A DNA stretch of 64,000 nucleotides from an uncultured Chlorobiaceae bacterium (GTDB taxonomy: Bacteria > Bacteroidota > Chlorobiia > Chlorobiales > Chlorobiaceae). Below, one piece after another: positions 31,601 through 39,758 of the stretch (positions are counted from its first letter, which is position 1; the number at the start of each line of letters is the position of its first letter). The notes under the pieces are model-generated. The model was not told the origin of the DNA. It did not search any database and was given only the letters and a program-made list of their open reading frames with translations. The translations under genes were made by a program, and so were the position numbers. Location: NCBI GenBank assembly GCA_903871235.1, contig CAIQGA010000081.1, forward strand, positions 17,553-81,552. The letters run 5' to 3'.

Positions 31601-32195
31601 GGGGCTGGCCATTTTTTCCGCCCTTCTCTTTCGTTTAACCCGCCAGAGCGAACTGATCATCGGCATGGGTGTTGCAGGACGCGACCACGCTGAACTGGAA
31701 GGTCTTATCGGTTTTTTTGTCAATGTTCTGCCCATCCGCGTCAAACTCGATCAGGAGAGTGAGTTTGACACCCTTCTAAACCTTGTTCACAAGACGCTTA
31801 TGGAAGCCCTCGAGCATCGTGATTATCCCTTCGACTGCCTGATTCAAGATCTGGCACCAAAACGTGCTGGAAACCGGCAGCCCCTTATCAATGTGGTCTT
31901 TGAGTACCAACGGTTTGAGCCGATCAACACGGCACTCATTTTTCCTTCGGCTCCGGATATCAGAGCCTCTTTTGCCCGTTCACTCGAAGAAGTAATTTAT
32001 ACAAAAACCGCCAAGCACGACTTAATCCTCTTTTATGTTGACCAGGAAGAAAAAACCGAGTTGATGATCGAATACGATACCGATATTCTCGATCCGCCAA
32101 CCATCGAACGATGGCTCTCCTATTTTATTCAATTAGCCCGCCATCTCTGCATCGAACATTCAGCAGCGGCTAGTTCCGGGAGTGAAGAGCAATGA
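22674..32195 (+). CDS. Hybrid NRPS/PKS: partial C - T - KS - (no AT) - DH - KR - T - C - A - T - C
   Basis: DGFFDAGGNSLL (T); KS VDTACSSALTAVH, EAHGTGTHLGDP, GNYGHLDACAG; DH FWPVSEHRLGGVP…LHPGVLDTA; KR ISGGTGGLALLLAEEL…GAYAAANLFLDA; T DDFYALGGDSM; C HHSLADG; A LMYTSGSTGIPKG; T FLDLGGHSLIII; C HHIVHDG. Confidence 0.93.
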   Translation: MTNESHEFWRTLLAELPPLRFSQESSGISSSVSTNEHIVIEHLLDSVQTRRLKAFAETHGITFSSLLLAVHLKVLSMQIQDGRFVTGIKINAAGEDNPLPLVFDAVGHDESWSNLARHISLLEESSRRHSEDMTLDELETLCTRSPLFDTLFSFDQCIPEKPAENPQSALEKRIHALWQALLPGAEFSVHDGFFDAGGNSLLLVRLHEKLEALWPGVFSVARLFSVTTIAAQARSIQEKNETKERNHPHTTPNRVTKTHGHIAIVGIGICLPGASTLEACWRDIANGVDRVCPIPEERCKESVAMLNALGSPIPEQFQEAAWLEQIFNFDPERFRLSPADAALVHPEQRHFLETALMALEDAGYGGKSLDNEKIGTFAATSQGAVWTDYALRVLPERAEQLFINNVPSNVATRLSFLHNWRGPATLVDTACSSALTAVHLACQALVNGECSAALAGGARLMMIPHSSTARFTIESSTARTHAFDESADGTGSGEGAVVFLLKTLERAKADGDPVHAVIRGTAINQDGASTGMAAPNPTAQSEVISAAAAKAGVPLSTISYIEAHGTGTHLGDPVEIEGIRLAFSRETSETGFALIGSGKGNYGHLDACAGALGLLRAVLCVKNDQAPPQPFFSQPNPRIDFAHSPVNVCRQLLSLPDRGTPRRAGVSSFGLSGINVHAIIEAPPPVISKALPLYSGWTVIGLSAATPVLLHTYSAALAEQIRENPSGPLADIAYTLNSGRDSLSERLVFWVRDRKELLGALETFLCGTKAENSLTGRLGRQQRSLSTGQINALAPDEPSARMAAHSFLEGGQLIMPPEQHAKRVHLATTPLQRIRCHPDPNRENAVHPIKPIPLQVPIDTPEGVRYPLDVHDPAFWPVSEHRLGGVPTLVGMGLLPLLADTLDTSSGKFLPFAVKKISWLRPLQTPSIKAGSVSLLITDPEANEQHAILGGKTVDGAWKNFAEATLCKLPCVPPPALNAEELQERRGKLFPTSVRLSEANGEVNVSNRWNCLIAKGDNGNELTAQLERPDNNFEGRNLQNLHPGVLDTAVSIVLDRAGLIPASCAEVLLWLPLPKKVFVSAIPNPMADGGVTADVNMYDMESGALCISLKKLRFIASAKSTEIQKERKKVTVIPSIPVWVADQKASTSFSPLPALVVIGEGYFFQRVTEHPIVKKSLVASCNSTALTDAVTRAIADGIVHLVLFLPAPGEDAGLRTLVTLRTLIKNMHQPLQLLAAGSGAYAMTTNTGSFMTTPDAALVAGLVNVAACEEAMLSTRYLELEKDAPIEALLQEIESCNDHTQSPVLIDQFGRRFKRSFAPLSDFPAPAATLWPGSGCCVISGGTGGLALLLAEELASGGRVSLALLSRHPLEQCNDSDSQKRLERLESLSTKGITFRHWCVDISDLEQLSGVLNEVRKVLGPITAVVHHAGLGESSLLINETPESFAASTAAKVNGARNLDLLTRNDPIAAFILAGSLSAVEYRAGTGAYAAANLFLDAFALWRLREERPAQCIDWCQIGEIGMAARILCGKLDEYSLTPEEVVLHWRTALASGAPQVALLYDEKTDKKTASVPAPSEQSKTLEKALAEIWAEILGYESIEFDDDFYALGGDSMSGIDIIDRIIGGLGHPVTFTDLVESGTVTMLAERLRRQAQTANPRNIQLPTPAPKNSRYPLSWEQMALIRAQMAAEKSIAYNLPNMLSLPPDCNLDRLALALEALVRRHEILRTRFHLKESEAEMEILSDVRMQLKRICPTNGITADFCRNWPLPFDLEAAPPVRFELVEKADGTPEALLFDIHHSLADGLSLELLASDLGNLYAGKNLPPLALQLKDYAWWSRKGAGIAVVESAKRYWLDRFSLPLPVLDLPSDRPRPAFHTWQCGSVAFSLPKKSVEALRRYAATHSTTPFTVVLSAWAALLARYCRNEDLVISVPVDTRESLGATGVPGMMVSLLPLRFSFNDNESIEGFIRGVHADLADAMRHRACPLGMLLEALAPPAAPERTLLSEVTLSYMNYAESKGGSLDDKEAFRLTGIERSDGKNDIAIFMRDLPDQISVVCEYYSAMYDQERIERMGEHFTVLLGALLESQPDTKLSLLPLLTAEEENWLEGAGNAMDYQLQRRGNLFAHFTATVKQQNNSIAVSDKEERLSFSDLWYRAGGIAEYLIETGIGEGDIVALHIERSCTAVATILGINSLGACYLPLDPSYPPRRIAWILADAQCRVVIADAAGRKALAEAALIDDAGYGAEGERQIKYVTIDAEKMALLCSPPPETNRRDDLLAYLMYTSGSTGIPKGVRIFEHSIIRLVMYDNSITFKPIDRILQVSSFAFDLSTYDLWGALLSGSQLFIADRNDILDPATLAEKLKRLNISILAMPTGLFHRQAEVMPESFSTLRAVIAGGEAMSAELMRRVMQASPETAFFNGYGPTENTTFTTIHKVCHQDLKKESLPIGRPIHQTIVRVLDKNDQIVPVGIWGEIVTGGDGVADGYLNRPERTVENFFYGEDGIYYYRTGDLGRWRRDGILEFGGRKDGQIKLRGFRIEPGEIEEALLQHPSVAGAAVLFRREAGELIACLLPRDETLEATELRSWLMHRIPSYMVPARFIRLTHLPVNSNGKLDRIQLNLDADNGEIIADSNASSGGLPSGKAEHMVAEVFSEIFQRPVEDRNVSFLDLGGHSLIIIKAINRIAQRSGIRLTINDFFATPTVAGLASCIETGKKNDAGEFRIPRAAETAFPFASHAEERLYLVNSLDATSAAYNMTLFFRAGREFIPEALRQAVLSLVDRHESLRTGFEECNGEIIRRIENTKSITLSWQENDLSMLSDPSTEALRLTRTEVSRPFNLSRPPLLRVRLIRTGAEQTLILILTHHIVHDGWSSRIFLRELELAYKAALQEKRATLPPLPITVRDYAVWQRTRDWSDTAIWWKNTLKGAPERIELPCDRPLPEIPSNKGATLKKELPQETAKALQQIALRNGVSMAALGLAIFSALLFRLTRQSELIIGMGVAGRDHAELEGLIGFFVNVLPIRVKLDQESEFDTLLNLVHKTLMEALEHRDYPFDCLIQDLAPKRAGNRQPLINVVFEYQRFEPINTALIFPSAPDIRASFARSLEEVIYTKTAKHDLILFYVDQEEKTELMIEYDTDILDPPTIERWLSYFIQLARHLCIEHSAAASSGSEEQ
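23440..24720 (+). other. Ketosynthase (KS) domain with intact catalytic motifs
   Basis: Cys in DTACSS, His in EAHGTGT, His in GNYGHLD. Confidence 0.93.
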
Positions 32196-35100
32196 AAAAT
32201 CCACTTGAGCGGACACCTCAGCTTTATCTGCTCTCATCGGTTCAGCGTGAAATCTGGTTCGACCACTGCCTGTTTCCGGATACGCCGCTTTACAACGTTG
32301 GATGCTACTGCCAGATCAATGGAGCGCTTGACCTGCATATATTCAGAAAGGCAATCACGCTGCTCATAAAGGAAAACGATGCGCTGCGCATGGTGTTGAC
32401 CGAGCGGAACAGCATCCCTTTCCAGTCATTTCCCGAGATGGAGGATATCAACATCACTTTTGTAGACTGTTCCATTGAGCGCGACCCGCAACAAAGCGCT
32501 TTGCGGCTCATCCTGAACAGCCACAATCAACCATTCCGGATTTTAGAAGAGCCCCTTTTCCGCTTCAGCCTTTATAAACTTTCGGAACATCGCTATTTCT
32601 GGTCGCACCTCTATCACCATATCGCTATCGATGGCCGGGCAATGAATCTTGTTGCCCATCGCGTTGCAGCACAGTACAACGCACTCTTAAACGGCCGTCC
32701 ACTCCCCTTCAGACCGGAGATTTCATACGGTAACTTCCTCCGTCACGATGCATCGGCACCGGACCCGGACAAGGTTGAAGATCACCGGCAATACTGGCAG
32801 AAAAAATTTACCCCGCTGCCCACCCCCCTCTTTTCGACTCGAAGCAGATACCGCGCGAGCACGGAGGCAGTTCCCGGAGGGGTTCTCATCGGACATCTTC
32901 CCCGCAAACAATATGAACGACTGGGGAGACTGGCCGAATTGCACTGCATATCCCTCGTCCACGTGATGATCGGGATTCTCTATGTCTACTTCACCAGTAC
33001 CCAGGAACAGGGTGAGTGTGTCATCGGATTACCGGTACTGAACAGGAACTCGCCAGCGTTTAAAAAAACCATAGGCATGTTTGTCAGTATTATTCCTGAA
33101 CGATTCAGCTATGGCAATGAAATCAGCTTTACCGAGCTGATCAAGGCTGTCTCAAGAACCTTGCGGCAGAGTTATCGCCATCAACGTCTCCCGGTAAGTG
33201 AGATAAATCGTCTGTCAGGAGTGTTACAGAAAGGCAGAAAAAGAGTGTTCGACCTCGGCTTCTCGCTGGAAAAAGAGGATTATTCATTCAGCTTCGGATC
33301 TATTCCCGTCGGTGAAACCATCTGGAATATTCACAATTTTGAACAGATTCCTCTTGTCATATATATGCTTGATTTCTCCGAAAACGAGGAGATCCAGTTT
33401 GATTTAGGCTACAACAAAGCCTATTTTGATGCGCCTGAAATAGAGTGCATACAGGCTCGACTATTGCAGTTGATTGAAGCGGTACTTGCCAACCCTGAAC
33501 AGCGGATCAGCACTCTTGATATGCTGCCGCCTGCTGAAAAAGAACAGTTACTCATCAACTGGAACGCGACAGAAGGGCCTCTGCCTGAAAAACAGCTCCA
33601 TCAACTCTTCGAATCTCACGCAGCCGGAAGAGCGGAGGCTACGGCTCTGGTTTTTCAGAATGTGAGGCTCTGTTACGCTGATCTCAACACAAGGGCCAAT
33701 CAGTTGGCTCACGCCATCATTGCACTCCGCACAAAGCATGAAGCCCCGATCGCCATTGCGCTGGATCGCTCTGCGGAGATGATTATCGCTATGATAGCCG
33801 TACTCAAGACCGGTGGCTGCTATCTGCCCCTTGATCCCTCCTATCCTGCCGAACGTCTCGCCTTCATGCTTGAAGATTCCAGAGCTGAGCTGCTCATCAC
33901 ACACCAATCACTGCTCAAACAATTGCCGTTTACCGGAGCCCGTACCCTTTGCATTGATTCCTGTCAGACATCTATCGCATCACAAGCGAAACATAATCCC
34001 GATCTTGCCCTCAGCCAGCAACAGCTCGCCTACATCATCTACACTTCAGGCTCAACCGGTGTTCCAAAAGGGGTCGCAATTACACATCGCGGGCTGAGCA
34101 ATATGGTACTGGCCCAGATCTCCGCCTTCGGCCTGACCTCAAGAAGCAAGGTGCTCCAGTTTGCCTCCTTCAGCTTCGACGCATCAGTTTCAGAGATCGC
34201 AATGGCACTTTGTTCCGGGGCCGAACTGCATCTCCCGGATGAAGAACAACGCTTTCCAGGGCCATCGTTGCTTAACTATCTTGATGAAGCGGCCATCACC
34301 CATCTGACCCTGCCGCCGACAGCTCTTGCCCTCCTGCCCCGCAAACCTTTGCCAGCCCTGGAGGTGCTTGTCGTAGCCGGCGAACCATGCCCCCCGGCTC
34401 TGGCCTCCTTCTGGTCGAAAGGACAACGATTCTTCAACGCCTATGGTCCGACCGAAACAACGGTCTGCGCCACCATTGCTGAGTGCAGCCACGCCGACAT
34501 CCTGACTGACGAGCCTCTTCCCGTCGGCAGACCCATAGCAAACACAAGGCTCTACGTGCTTGACCGAAATCTGCACCCGACCCCGACAGGCAAAACTGGA
34601 GAACTCCATATCGGCGGCATCGGTCTGGCAAGAGGATATCTGAACCGTCCCGAACTTACGGCTGAAAAGTTCATTCCCGATCCGTTTTCCATTGAGCCCG
34701 GTGCCCGGCTCTATAAAAGCGGCGACCTCGTCCGATATCGGGCGGACGGCAACCTTGAGTTTCTCGGTCGTCTCGACCATCAGGTCAAAATCCGCGGATT
34801 TCGCATTGAACCCGGTGAAATAGAATCGGCACTCACTGCCCATCCATCCATTCACTCAGCCGTGGTCATTGCCCGAAGAGATGCGTCCAGTCAGCAACAA
34901 CTTACAGCCTACCTTGTGACATCTCACTTGCAGCGGCCCACGATCGCTGAGATCCGGAGCTTCCTCAAAGGCACGCTTCCTGATTACATGCTACCCTCAG
35001 CTTTTGTTTTTCTGGAATCAATGCCGCTGACCGCCAACGGCAAAGTCGACAGGAAATCACTTCCCGAACCGGACGACATGCCAGCCAATAATTCCGCCGC

Positions 35101-36859
35101 GTCCCCGCACGATGATATGGAAGAACTTCTGGTCGACCTCTGGGCCAAGGCGCTGCATCAGAAAAACTGCGGCATCCATGACAACTTTTTCGAGCTGGGC
35201 GGAGAGTCACTCTCTGCCGCCAGATTCACGGCCATTCTCCTCGATGCGGCAGGCATCAGCATTCCAGTCCGCTGGCTCTTTGAAGCTCCCACACCCGTTG
35301 AACTTGCAGAACGAATCCGTTCATCCGGCCATTGCAACGAATCGCTTCTTCCAATTCCTGTCAACAGTATTCTTCCAGGCACGAACAGAATAACTCCTGA
35401 TCTTCTTCCCCTGATTCACCTTTCACAGGCAAAGATCGATCACATTCTGACAACTGTTGAAGGCGGAGCCAGCAACATACAGGATATCTATCCCCTGACA
35501 CCGCTCCAGGAAGGCATGTACTTTCATTCCAGGCTGCAAAAAAATGGTGACTCCTACATGAGTCGTCATCTTTTTGCAGTAGACAGTCTTGCTCGTGCCG
35601 ATATATTTACTGCTGCCCTGCGGTCTGTTATTGAGCGCCATGACATGCTCAGGACATCAATTGTATGGGGCCCCTTGCCGGAACCGGTTCAGGTTGTCTG
35701 GCGTCATGGCGCGCTGATGGTTGAACAACTGGATTTCCATGAAAATAATGGATTGATTGCCGATCAGTTGATGAACGCTTTTTCGCGCCAGAACCGTCTT
35801 GATCTGGCACGTCCGCCCTTGCTTCGGATAGCACTTGCACAGGATGGTGAGCGCTGGCTGATGCTTCTTGTCTCTCACCATCTGATAATGGATTACACGA
35901 CGCTGATGGTGATGCTTGATGAAATAACTGCACATATTGATGGCACATTCGAGCGCCTTCCAGCACCAGTACCCTTCCGCAATTTCATTGCCCAATTACA
36001 CGAAAGAAATAAATCGGGGAGTTCAGAACCGTTTTTTCGCGAGATGCTGGGTGATATTAAAAACCCTACAGCTCCATTCGGACTGCTTGATGTAAACGGT
36101 GACGGTTCAACAATTGTGCAGTCGCACAGGGAACTGTCAAATGATCTAACACTCCGGCTTCGCGCAGTAGCTCGTCACTTCAGTGCGACGCCAGCCGCCA
36201 TCTGCCATCTTGCCTGGGCACTCCTCCTTTCCCGCTGCTGCAATCAGAAGGATATTGTTTTCGGCACCGTATTGACAGGACGCATGCATGGAGGTGCCGG
36301 AGTTGAGCGGGCAGTCGGCATCTTCATCAACACGCTCCCCCTTCGCCTGACATGCGATGCGCAAACGGTTGCCGAAACTCTTCGACTGACCCAGCATCGC
36401 CTTCTTACGCTCATACGTCACGAATATGCCTCACTCAGCATGGCTCAGCGCTGCAGTGCTGTTCCTGCTTCGATACCGCTCTTCACGTCACTGCTGAACT
36501 ATCGGCATACAGCCAAAAAAAATGATGCGACATTCCACTTTGAAGGAGTTGAACTGCTCAGGCATACAGAAGGTGAGAGCAATTATCCAGTCTGCCTCTC
36601 CATAGATGATTTTGGTGAGGGACTTGACCTGACGGTACAGATTGACGTATCAATTGATCCTGAATGGATTTGCAGCATCATGCACTCTACCCTTGAGCTT
36701 CTGGTCAAGGCGCTCGAAGAGGCTCCTGACACGCCGCTTTCAGAACTGGAACTCTTCACCCCGGAAAAAAAGCAAACAGTACCCTGGAGGCCCATCGGTA
36801 CGTCACAGCCTCAAATGACCAATGCCACAAAACACTCGCGTGAAAGCGGCATTCTTTAA
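32192..36859 (+). CDS. NRPS: C - A - T - C
   Basis: LLSSVQREIWFDHCLFPDTPLYNVGCY…HHIAIDG (C); IIYTSGSTGVPKG (A); DNFFELGGESLSAAR (T); DIYPLTPLQEGMYFHSRL…HHLIMDY (second C). ATGA overlap with upstream stop. Confidence 0.93.
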   Translation: MKNPLERTPQLYLLSSVQREIWFDHCLFPDTPLYNVGCYCQINGALDLHIFRKAITLLIKENDALRMVLTERNSIPFQSFPEMEDINITFVDCSIERDPQQSALRLILNSHNQPFRILEEPLFRFSLYKLSEHRYFWSHLYHHIAIDGRAMNLVAHRVAAQYNALLNGRPLPFRPEISYGNFLRHDASAPDPDKVEDHRQYWQKKFTPLPTPLFSTRSRYRASTEAVPGGVLIGHLPRKQYERLGRLAELHCISLVHVMIGILYVYFTSTQEQGECVIGLPVLNRNSPAFKKTIGMFVSIIPERFSYGNEISFTELIKAVSRTLRQSYRHQRLPVSEINRLSGVLQKGRKRVFDLGFSLEKEDYSFSFGSIPVGETIWNIHNFEQIPLVIYMLDFSENEEIQFDLGYNKAYFDAPEIECIQARLLQLIEAVLANPEQRISTLDMLPPAEKEQLLINWNATEGPLPEKQLHQLFESHAAGRAEATALVFQNVRLCYADLNTRANQLAHAIIALRTKHEAPIAIALDRSAEMIIAMIAVLKTGGCYLPLDPSYPAERLAFMLEDSRAELLITHQSLLKQLPFTGARTLCIDSCQTSIASQAKHNPDLALSQQQLAYIIYTSGSTGVPKGVAITHRGLSNMVLAQISAFGLTSRSKVLQFASFSFDASVSEIAMALCSGAELHLPDEEQRFPGPSLLNYLDEAAITHLTLPPTALALLPRKPLPALEVLVVAGEPCPPALASFWSKGQRFFNAYGPTETTVCATIAECSHADILTDEPLPVGRPIANTRLYVLDRNLHPTPTGKTGELHIGGIGLARGYLNRPELTAEKFIPDPFSIEPGARLYKSGDLVRYRADGNLEFLGRLDHQVKIRGFRIEPGEIESALTAHPSIHSAVVIARRDASSQQQLTAYLVTSHLQRPTIAEIRSFLKGTLPDYMLPSAFVFLESMPLTANGKVDRKSLPEPDDMPANNSAASPHDDMEELLVDLWAKALHQKNCGIHDNFFELGGESLSAARFTAILLDAAGISIPVRWLFEAPTPVELAERIRSSGHCNESLLPIPVNSILPGTNRITPDLLPLIHLSQAKIDHILTTVEGGASNIQDIYPLTPLQEGMYFHSRLQKNGDSYMSRHLFAVDSLARADIFTAALRSVIERHDMLRTSIVWGPLPEPVQVVWRHGALMVEQLDFHENNGLIADQLMNAFSRQNRLDLARPPLLRIALAQDGERWLMLLVSHHLIMDYTTLMVMLDEITAHIDGTFERLPAPVPFRNFIAQLHERNKSGSSEPFFREMLGDIKNPTAPFGLLDVNGDGSTIVQSHRELSNDLTLRLRAVARHFSATPAAICHLAWALLLSRCCNQKDIVFGTVLTGRMHGGAGVERAVGIFINTLPLRLTCDAQTVAETLRLTQHRLLTLIRHEYASLSMAQRCSAVPASIPLFTSLLNYRHTAKKNDATFHFEGVELLRHTEGESNYPVCLSIDDFGEGLDLTVQIDVSIDPEWICSIMHSTLELLVKALEEAPDTPLSELELFTPEKKQTVPWRPIGTSQPQMTNATKHSRESGIL
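33580..35080 (+). other. Adenylation domain with aromatic (Tyr-like) signature
   Basis: FDASVSEIA, ITHLTLPPTAL, LEVLVVAGEP, FNAYGPTETTVCAT give DASTVAAVCK, recalled as a Tyr-type code. Confidence 0.6.
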
Positions 36860-37188
36860 CACACCGAATCCAGCAATACTCGTCCGGTTCGCTTTACAGA
36901 GGATGACCTGCGCAGCATGACCACCGGAATGCTGAGATGTCAGGCGAATGAAGGAACAATTGCTTTGAATCAATCATCATCAACCACCGCACAAGAAATA
37001 AATGAGGAAAAATATGTAAATTACAGCGACAGATTTATCAGAGAAAGAATGCTCCATTTTTCTGCGGGACGAAGGTAACTCTCTCTTATAAAAAGAGTCA
37101 CCCAGGCAAGTGTTCCCGTTTGGATCATCTTGCGCAACGTATTGAGATATCTCTTTATTTTTAAAGAATAAACGTTGGAGATTCGATT

Positions 37189-37578
37189 ATGAAAAAGCTT
37201 TATTTTTTGATTGCACTTTTCGCCATGTTTCAGCCGACCCCTGCGTTTGCTGACAATCTGGTTGACTCTTATGCTGCACGTCTCGGGCGTTCGGATCACT
37301 TTAACAGCTACGGTGAGCGTCTAAGATCTCCCGCCGCAATTATTCGGCAAGACCGGGCAAACTTTCATGTTTTTAGTCGCATTGATCCCGAAGATGAGAG
37401 CGATAGCTTCTTTGTTTCAAAGCAAAATCGCGCAACTCTGGAATCGTTAGTAAGAAACAGCCCACTGAGTGGCGATATACTGGACGAAATCGTTCACGGT
37501 GAGCCGTTAGTCGAGATTACAATATGGAGGCGTGACTCTGGCCGGGATTATATTGAGATCAAAATTCTCAAGTATTGA
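37189..37578 (+). CDS. Small exported protein of unknown function
   Basis: N-terminal signal peptide MKKLYFLIALFAMFQPTPAFA; no recognised domain. Confidence 0.65.
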   Translation: MKKLYFLIALFAMFQPTPAFADNLVDSYAARLGRSDHFNSYGERLRSPAAIIRQDRANFHVFSRIDPEDESDSFFVSKQNRATLESLVRNSPLSGDILDEIVHGEPLVEITIWRRDSGRDYIEIKILKY

Positions 37579-37618
37579 TCGGCAGCAGAAAGTCACCTTG
37601 TTTTACCGGAGATAAGCA

Positions 37619-38440
37619 ATGATTTTTCATGGCCTTGCAAAGCTTTTTCTTATAGCAATATGCCCGCTTTTTGTTGTGACTGCAGCCCGTGCAACAGAAA
37701 ACGATGCATTAATGGAGAGAGTGGTGAACTCTTATCCTGCATTTCTTGCGGGACACGAAGGCAATACGCTGATCTGGAAAGACGGAACGAGAATGCCCTT
37801 TGATGACGGCAAGAGAGGGAAAACGTTTGAAACGCTGCTCAATGCACCATCAATCAGGGATATGTTCTACGCCCCCTATCTTTCAGGCAAGGTGACCGCC
37901 GCGCCAGACGTTAACAGTGATCCGGGACGGGTGCGGTACGAACCATTTTTCCTGAAAATGTATGGAGACTGCCGAAAGGGTGAAACAGCGCGCACTCTGG
38001 TGGATGTTGTCTGGCTTCCAAAGAAGTGGGGCAAGAAAATCAAAATGACCCGCATTAACGGCGTGGCTGAGCAGTTATCCAAAGTATCACGGGAACTGGA
38101 TCTGTTACCAGCAAAATTCGACAATTACCTTATCCCTCCCGCTGGTACCGTGAATTGCAGAGTCATCGAAGGAACAAAACGCCTCAGTGCGCACGGAAGT
38201 GCAACCGCTATTGATATTGCGCAACAACATGCCAATTACTGGAGATGGGCCAAGCCCGATTCCAAAGGGCGTTACCCCTATCAAAACCAGATTCCGGCAG
38301 AGATTGTTGCGATATTTGAAAAGCATGGATTTATATGGGGTGGCAGGTGGTATCACTACGATACGATGCACTTCGAATATCGGCCTGAGCTTTTGAATAT
38401 TGGGGCAATCCCCTCAAACGTTAAAAAACAGAAACCATAA
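37619..38440 (+). CDS. Exported M15-family-like metallopeptidase (D,D-carboxypeptidase/VanY-like)
   Basis: Signal-like N-terminus; SAHGSATAIDIAQ and HGFIWGGRWYHYDTMHFEYRPELL are M15-type Zn-site motifs. Confidence 0.75.
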   Translation: MIFHGLAKLFLIAICPLFVVTAARATENDALMERVVNSYPAFLAGHEGNTLIWKDGTRMPFDDGKRGKTFETLLNAPSIRDMFYAPYLSGKVTAAPDVNSDPGRVRYEPFFLKMYGDCRKGETARTLVDVVWLPKKWGKKIKMTRINGVAEQLSKVSRELDLLPAKFDNYLIPPAGTVNCRVIEGTKRLSAHGSATAIDIAQQHANYWRWAKPDSKGRYPYQNQIPAEIVAIFEKHGFIWGGRWYHYDTMHFEYRPELLNIGAIPSNVKKQKP

Positions 38441-39757
38441 AAGCGCAAAAAGTGGAAGCAAAATCGGCAGCGAGTATTTACAGATATACTCCAGAAATCC
38501 AGGCACCTCAACATCAGACTGGGCGGCGATGTTTTTGACCATGAAGTTCGGCGCGTTACCGATGTAGCTCATTGCTCCAAAAAAGACCGACGCAACCGAG
38601 ATTGCGATGAGATAGAACTCTGAAGAAACATCACCCTGCACCGGAGAATTCACCCCGCTGGCAAACGCCCTTACATCGGCAGGAGAGGCGATATCAAGAC
38701 CGAACTTCCCCAACGCACCGGCAAAAAAATTGAGGTAGGTCGGGGCGTTATCGAGCACACCGGAAAGGGCCCCGGTCATCCAGTAGAAGCGCGAGAGAGA
38801 GAGTTCAGAGGCATGAGTTGCTGCATAATTTCCGATGAGTTCAAGAGCAGGAATCATGGTTGCAAAGATGCCGACAAAAAGAAATCCAACCTCCTGAAGG
38901 GGCTCAAAGTTGAATTCATTGCCCTTCAGTGCCTCATGATTTGAAACTTTATAGGCAGTAATGGCAACCATAAACATAATGAGTTCCCGAATACCGAACG
39001 GCAGATGAAAAAGCTCCTGCAGACTTGGAAAACCCTCTATTACTGCGGGATCAAGAAAAACCGCCATAATAATCACCGCGAGAAAAAAGAAATTTCTTTT
39101 TCCTGTAATGCTCACCCCCCCTTTTGCTTCGGTTCTTTTCATATCACCCTTCCCTGCTCTTGCATCAAGAATGATGAAAATGAGCAGAAGAGCGGCAACA
39201 GTAATAACCCACGGCAACCATATTTTGGGCAACACCCAGAAAAAGGGCACCCCTTTCAAAAAGCCAAGAAAGAGCGGAGGATCACCAACAGGAGTGAGCG
39301 CACCGCCAATATTGCTGACAATAAAAATAAAGAAAACAAGATGAAATGCCTTCAGCCGCCCCTCGTTGATGCGCATATAGGGACGTATGAGTAGCATGGA
39401 TGCGCCGGTTGTTCCGACAAAATTGGAGAGAAGCGCCCCGACAAAAAGCAGAAGAGCGTTGGTCAATGGCCCTCCTCTTCGTTCGATCCTGATCAGTATT
39501 CCCCCTGAGACAACAAAGAGTGATGCGATCAGGGCAAGAAAGGAGAGATACTCTTCGAGGGTGCGCTCCAGAAGAGACACTCCATGCTCCATCACAAAGC
39601 CGTAGTAAGCGGCAACGATGACTCCGAGACCTACGGAAACCTTTGCGTAGTGCCGCTCCCAGAAGCGGTAAAAAAAAAGGGGGCCGGTTGCTATCATCAA
39701 AAGAAGCATCACAAAAGGAGCAACAAGCCAGAGCGGAGGGATGTTGTATCGTATCAT
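38414..39757 (-). CDS. Sodium:proton antiporter, NhaD-like / CitMHS-type membrane protein
   Basis: Many TM segments, LLSNFVGTTGASMLLIRPYM, NIGGALTPVGDPPLFLGFLKGVPFFW, GVLDNAPTYLNFF. Supplied ORF runs to 40081, but ATG at 39757 is the likelier start. Confidence 0.8.
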   Translation of the reverse strand: MIRYNIPPLWLVAPFVMLLLMIATGPLFFYRFWERHYAKVSVGLGVIVAAYYGFVMEHGVSLLERTLEEYLSFLALIASLFVVSGGILIRIERRGGPLTNALLLFVGALLSNFVGTTGASMLLIRPYMRINEGRLKAFHLVFFIFIVSNIGGALTPVGDPPLFLGFLKGVPFFWVLPKIWLPWVITVAALLLIFIILDARAGKGDMKRTEAKGGVSITGKRNFFFLAVIIMAVFLDPAVIEGFPSLQELFHLPFGIRELIMFMVAITAYKVSNHEALKGNEFNFEPLQEVGFLFVGIFATMIPALELIGNYAATHASELSLSRFYWMTGALSGVLDNAPTYLNFFAGALGKFGLDIASPADVRAFASGVNSPVQGDVSSEFYLIAISVASVFFGAMSYIGNAPNFMVKNIAAQSDVEVPGFLEYICKYSLPILLPLFALLWFLFFNV

Positions 39758-39758
39758 T

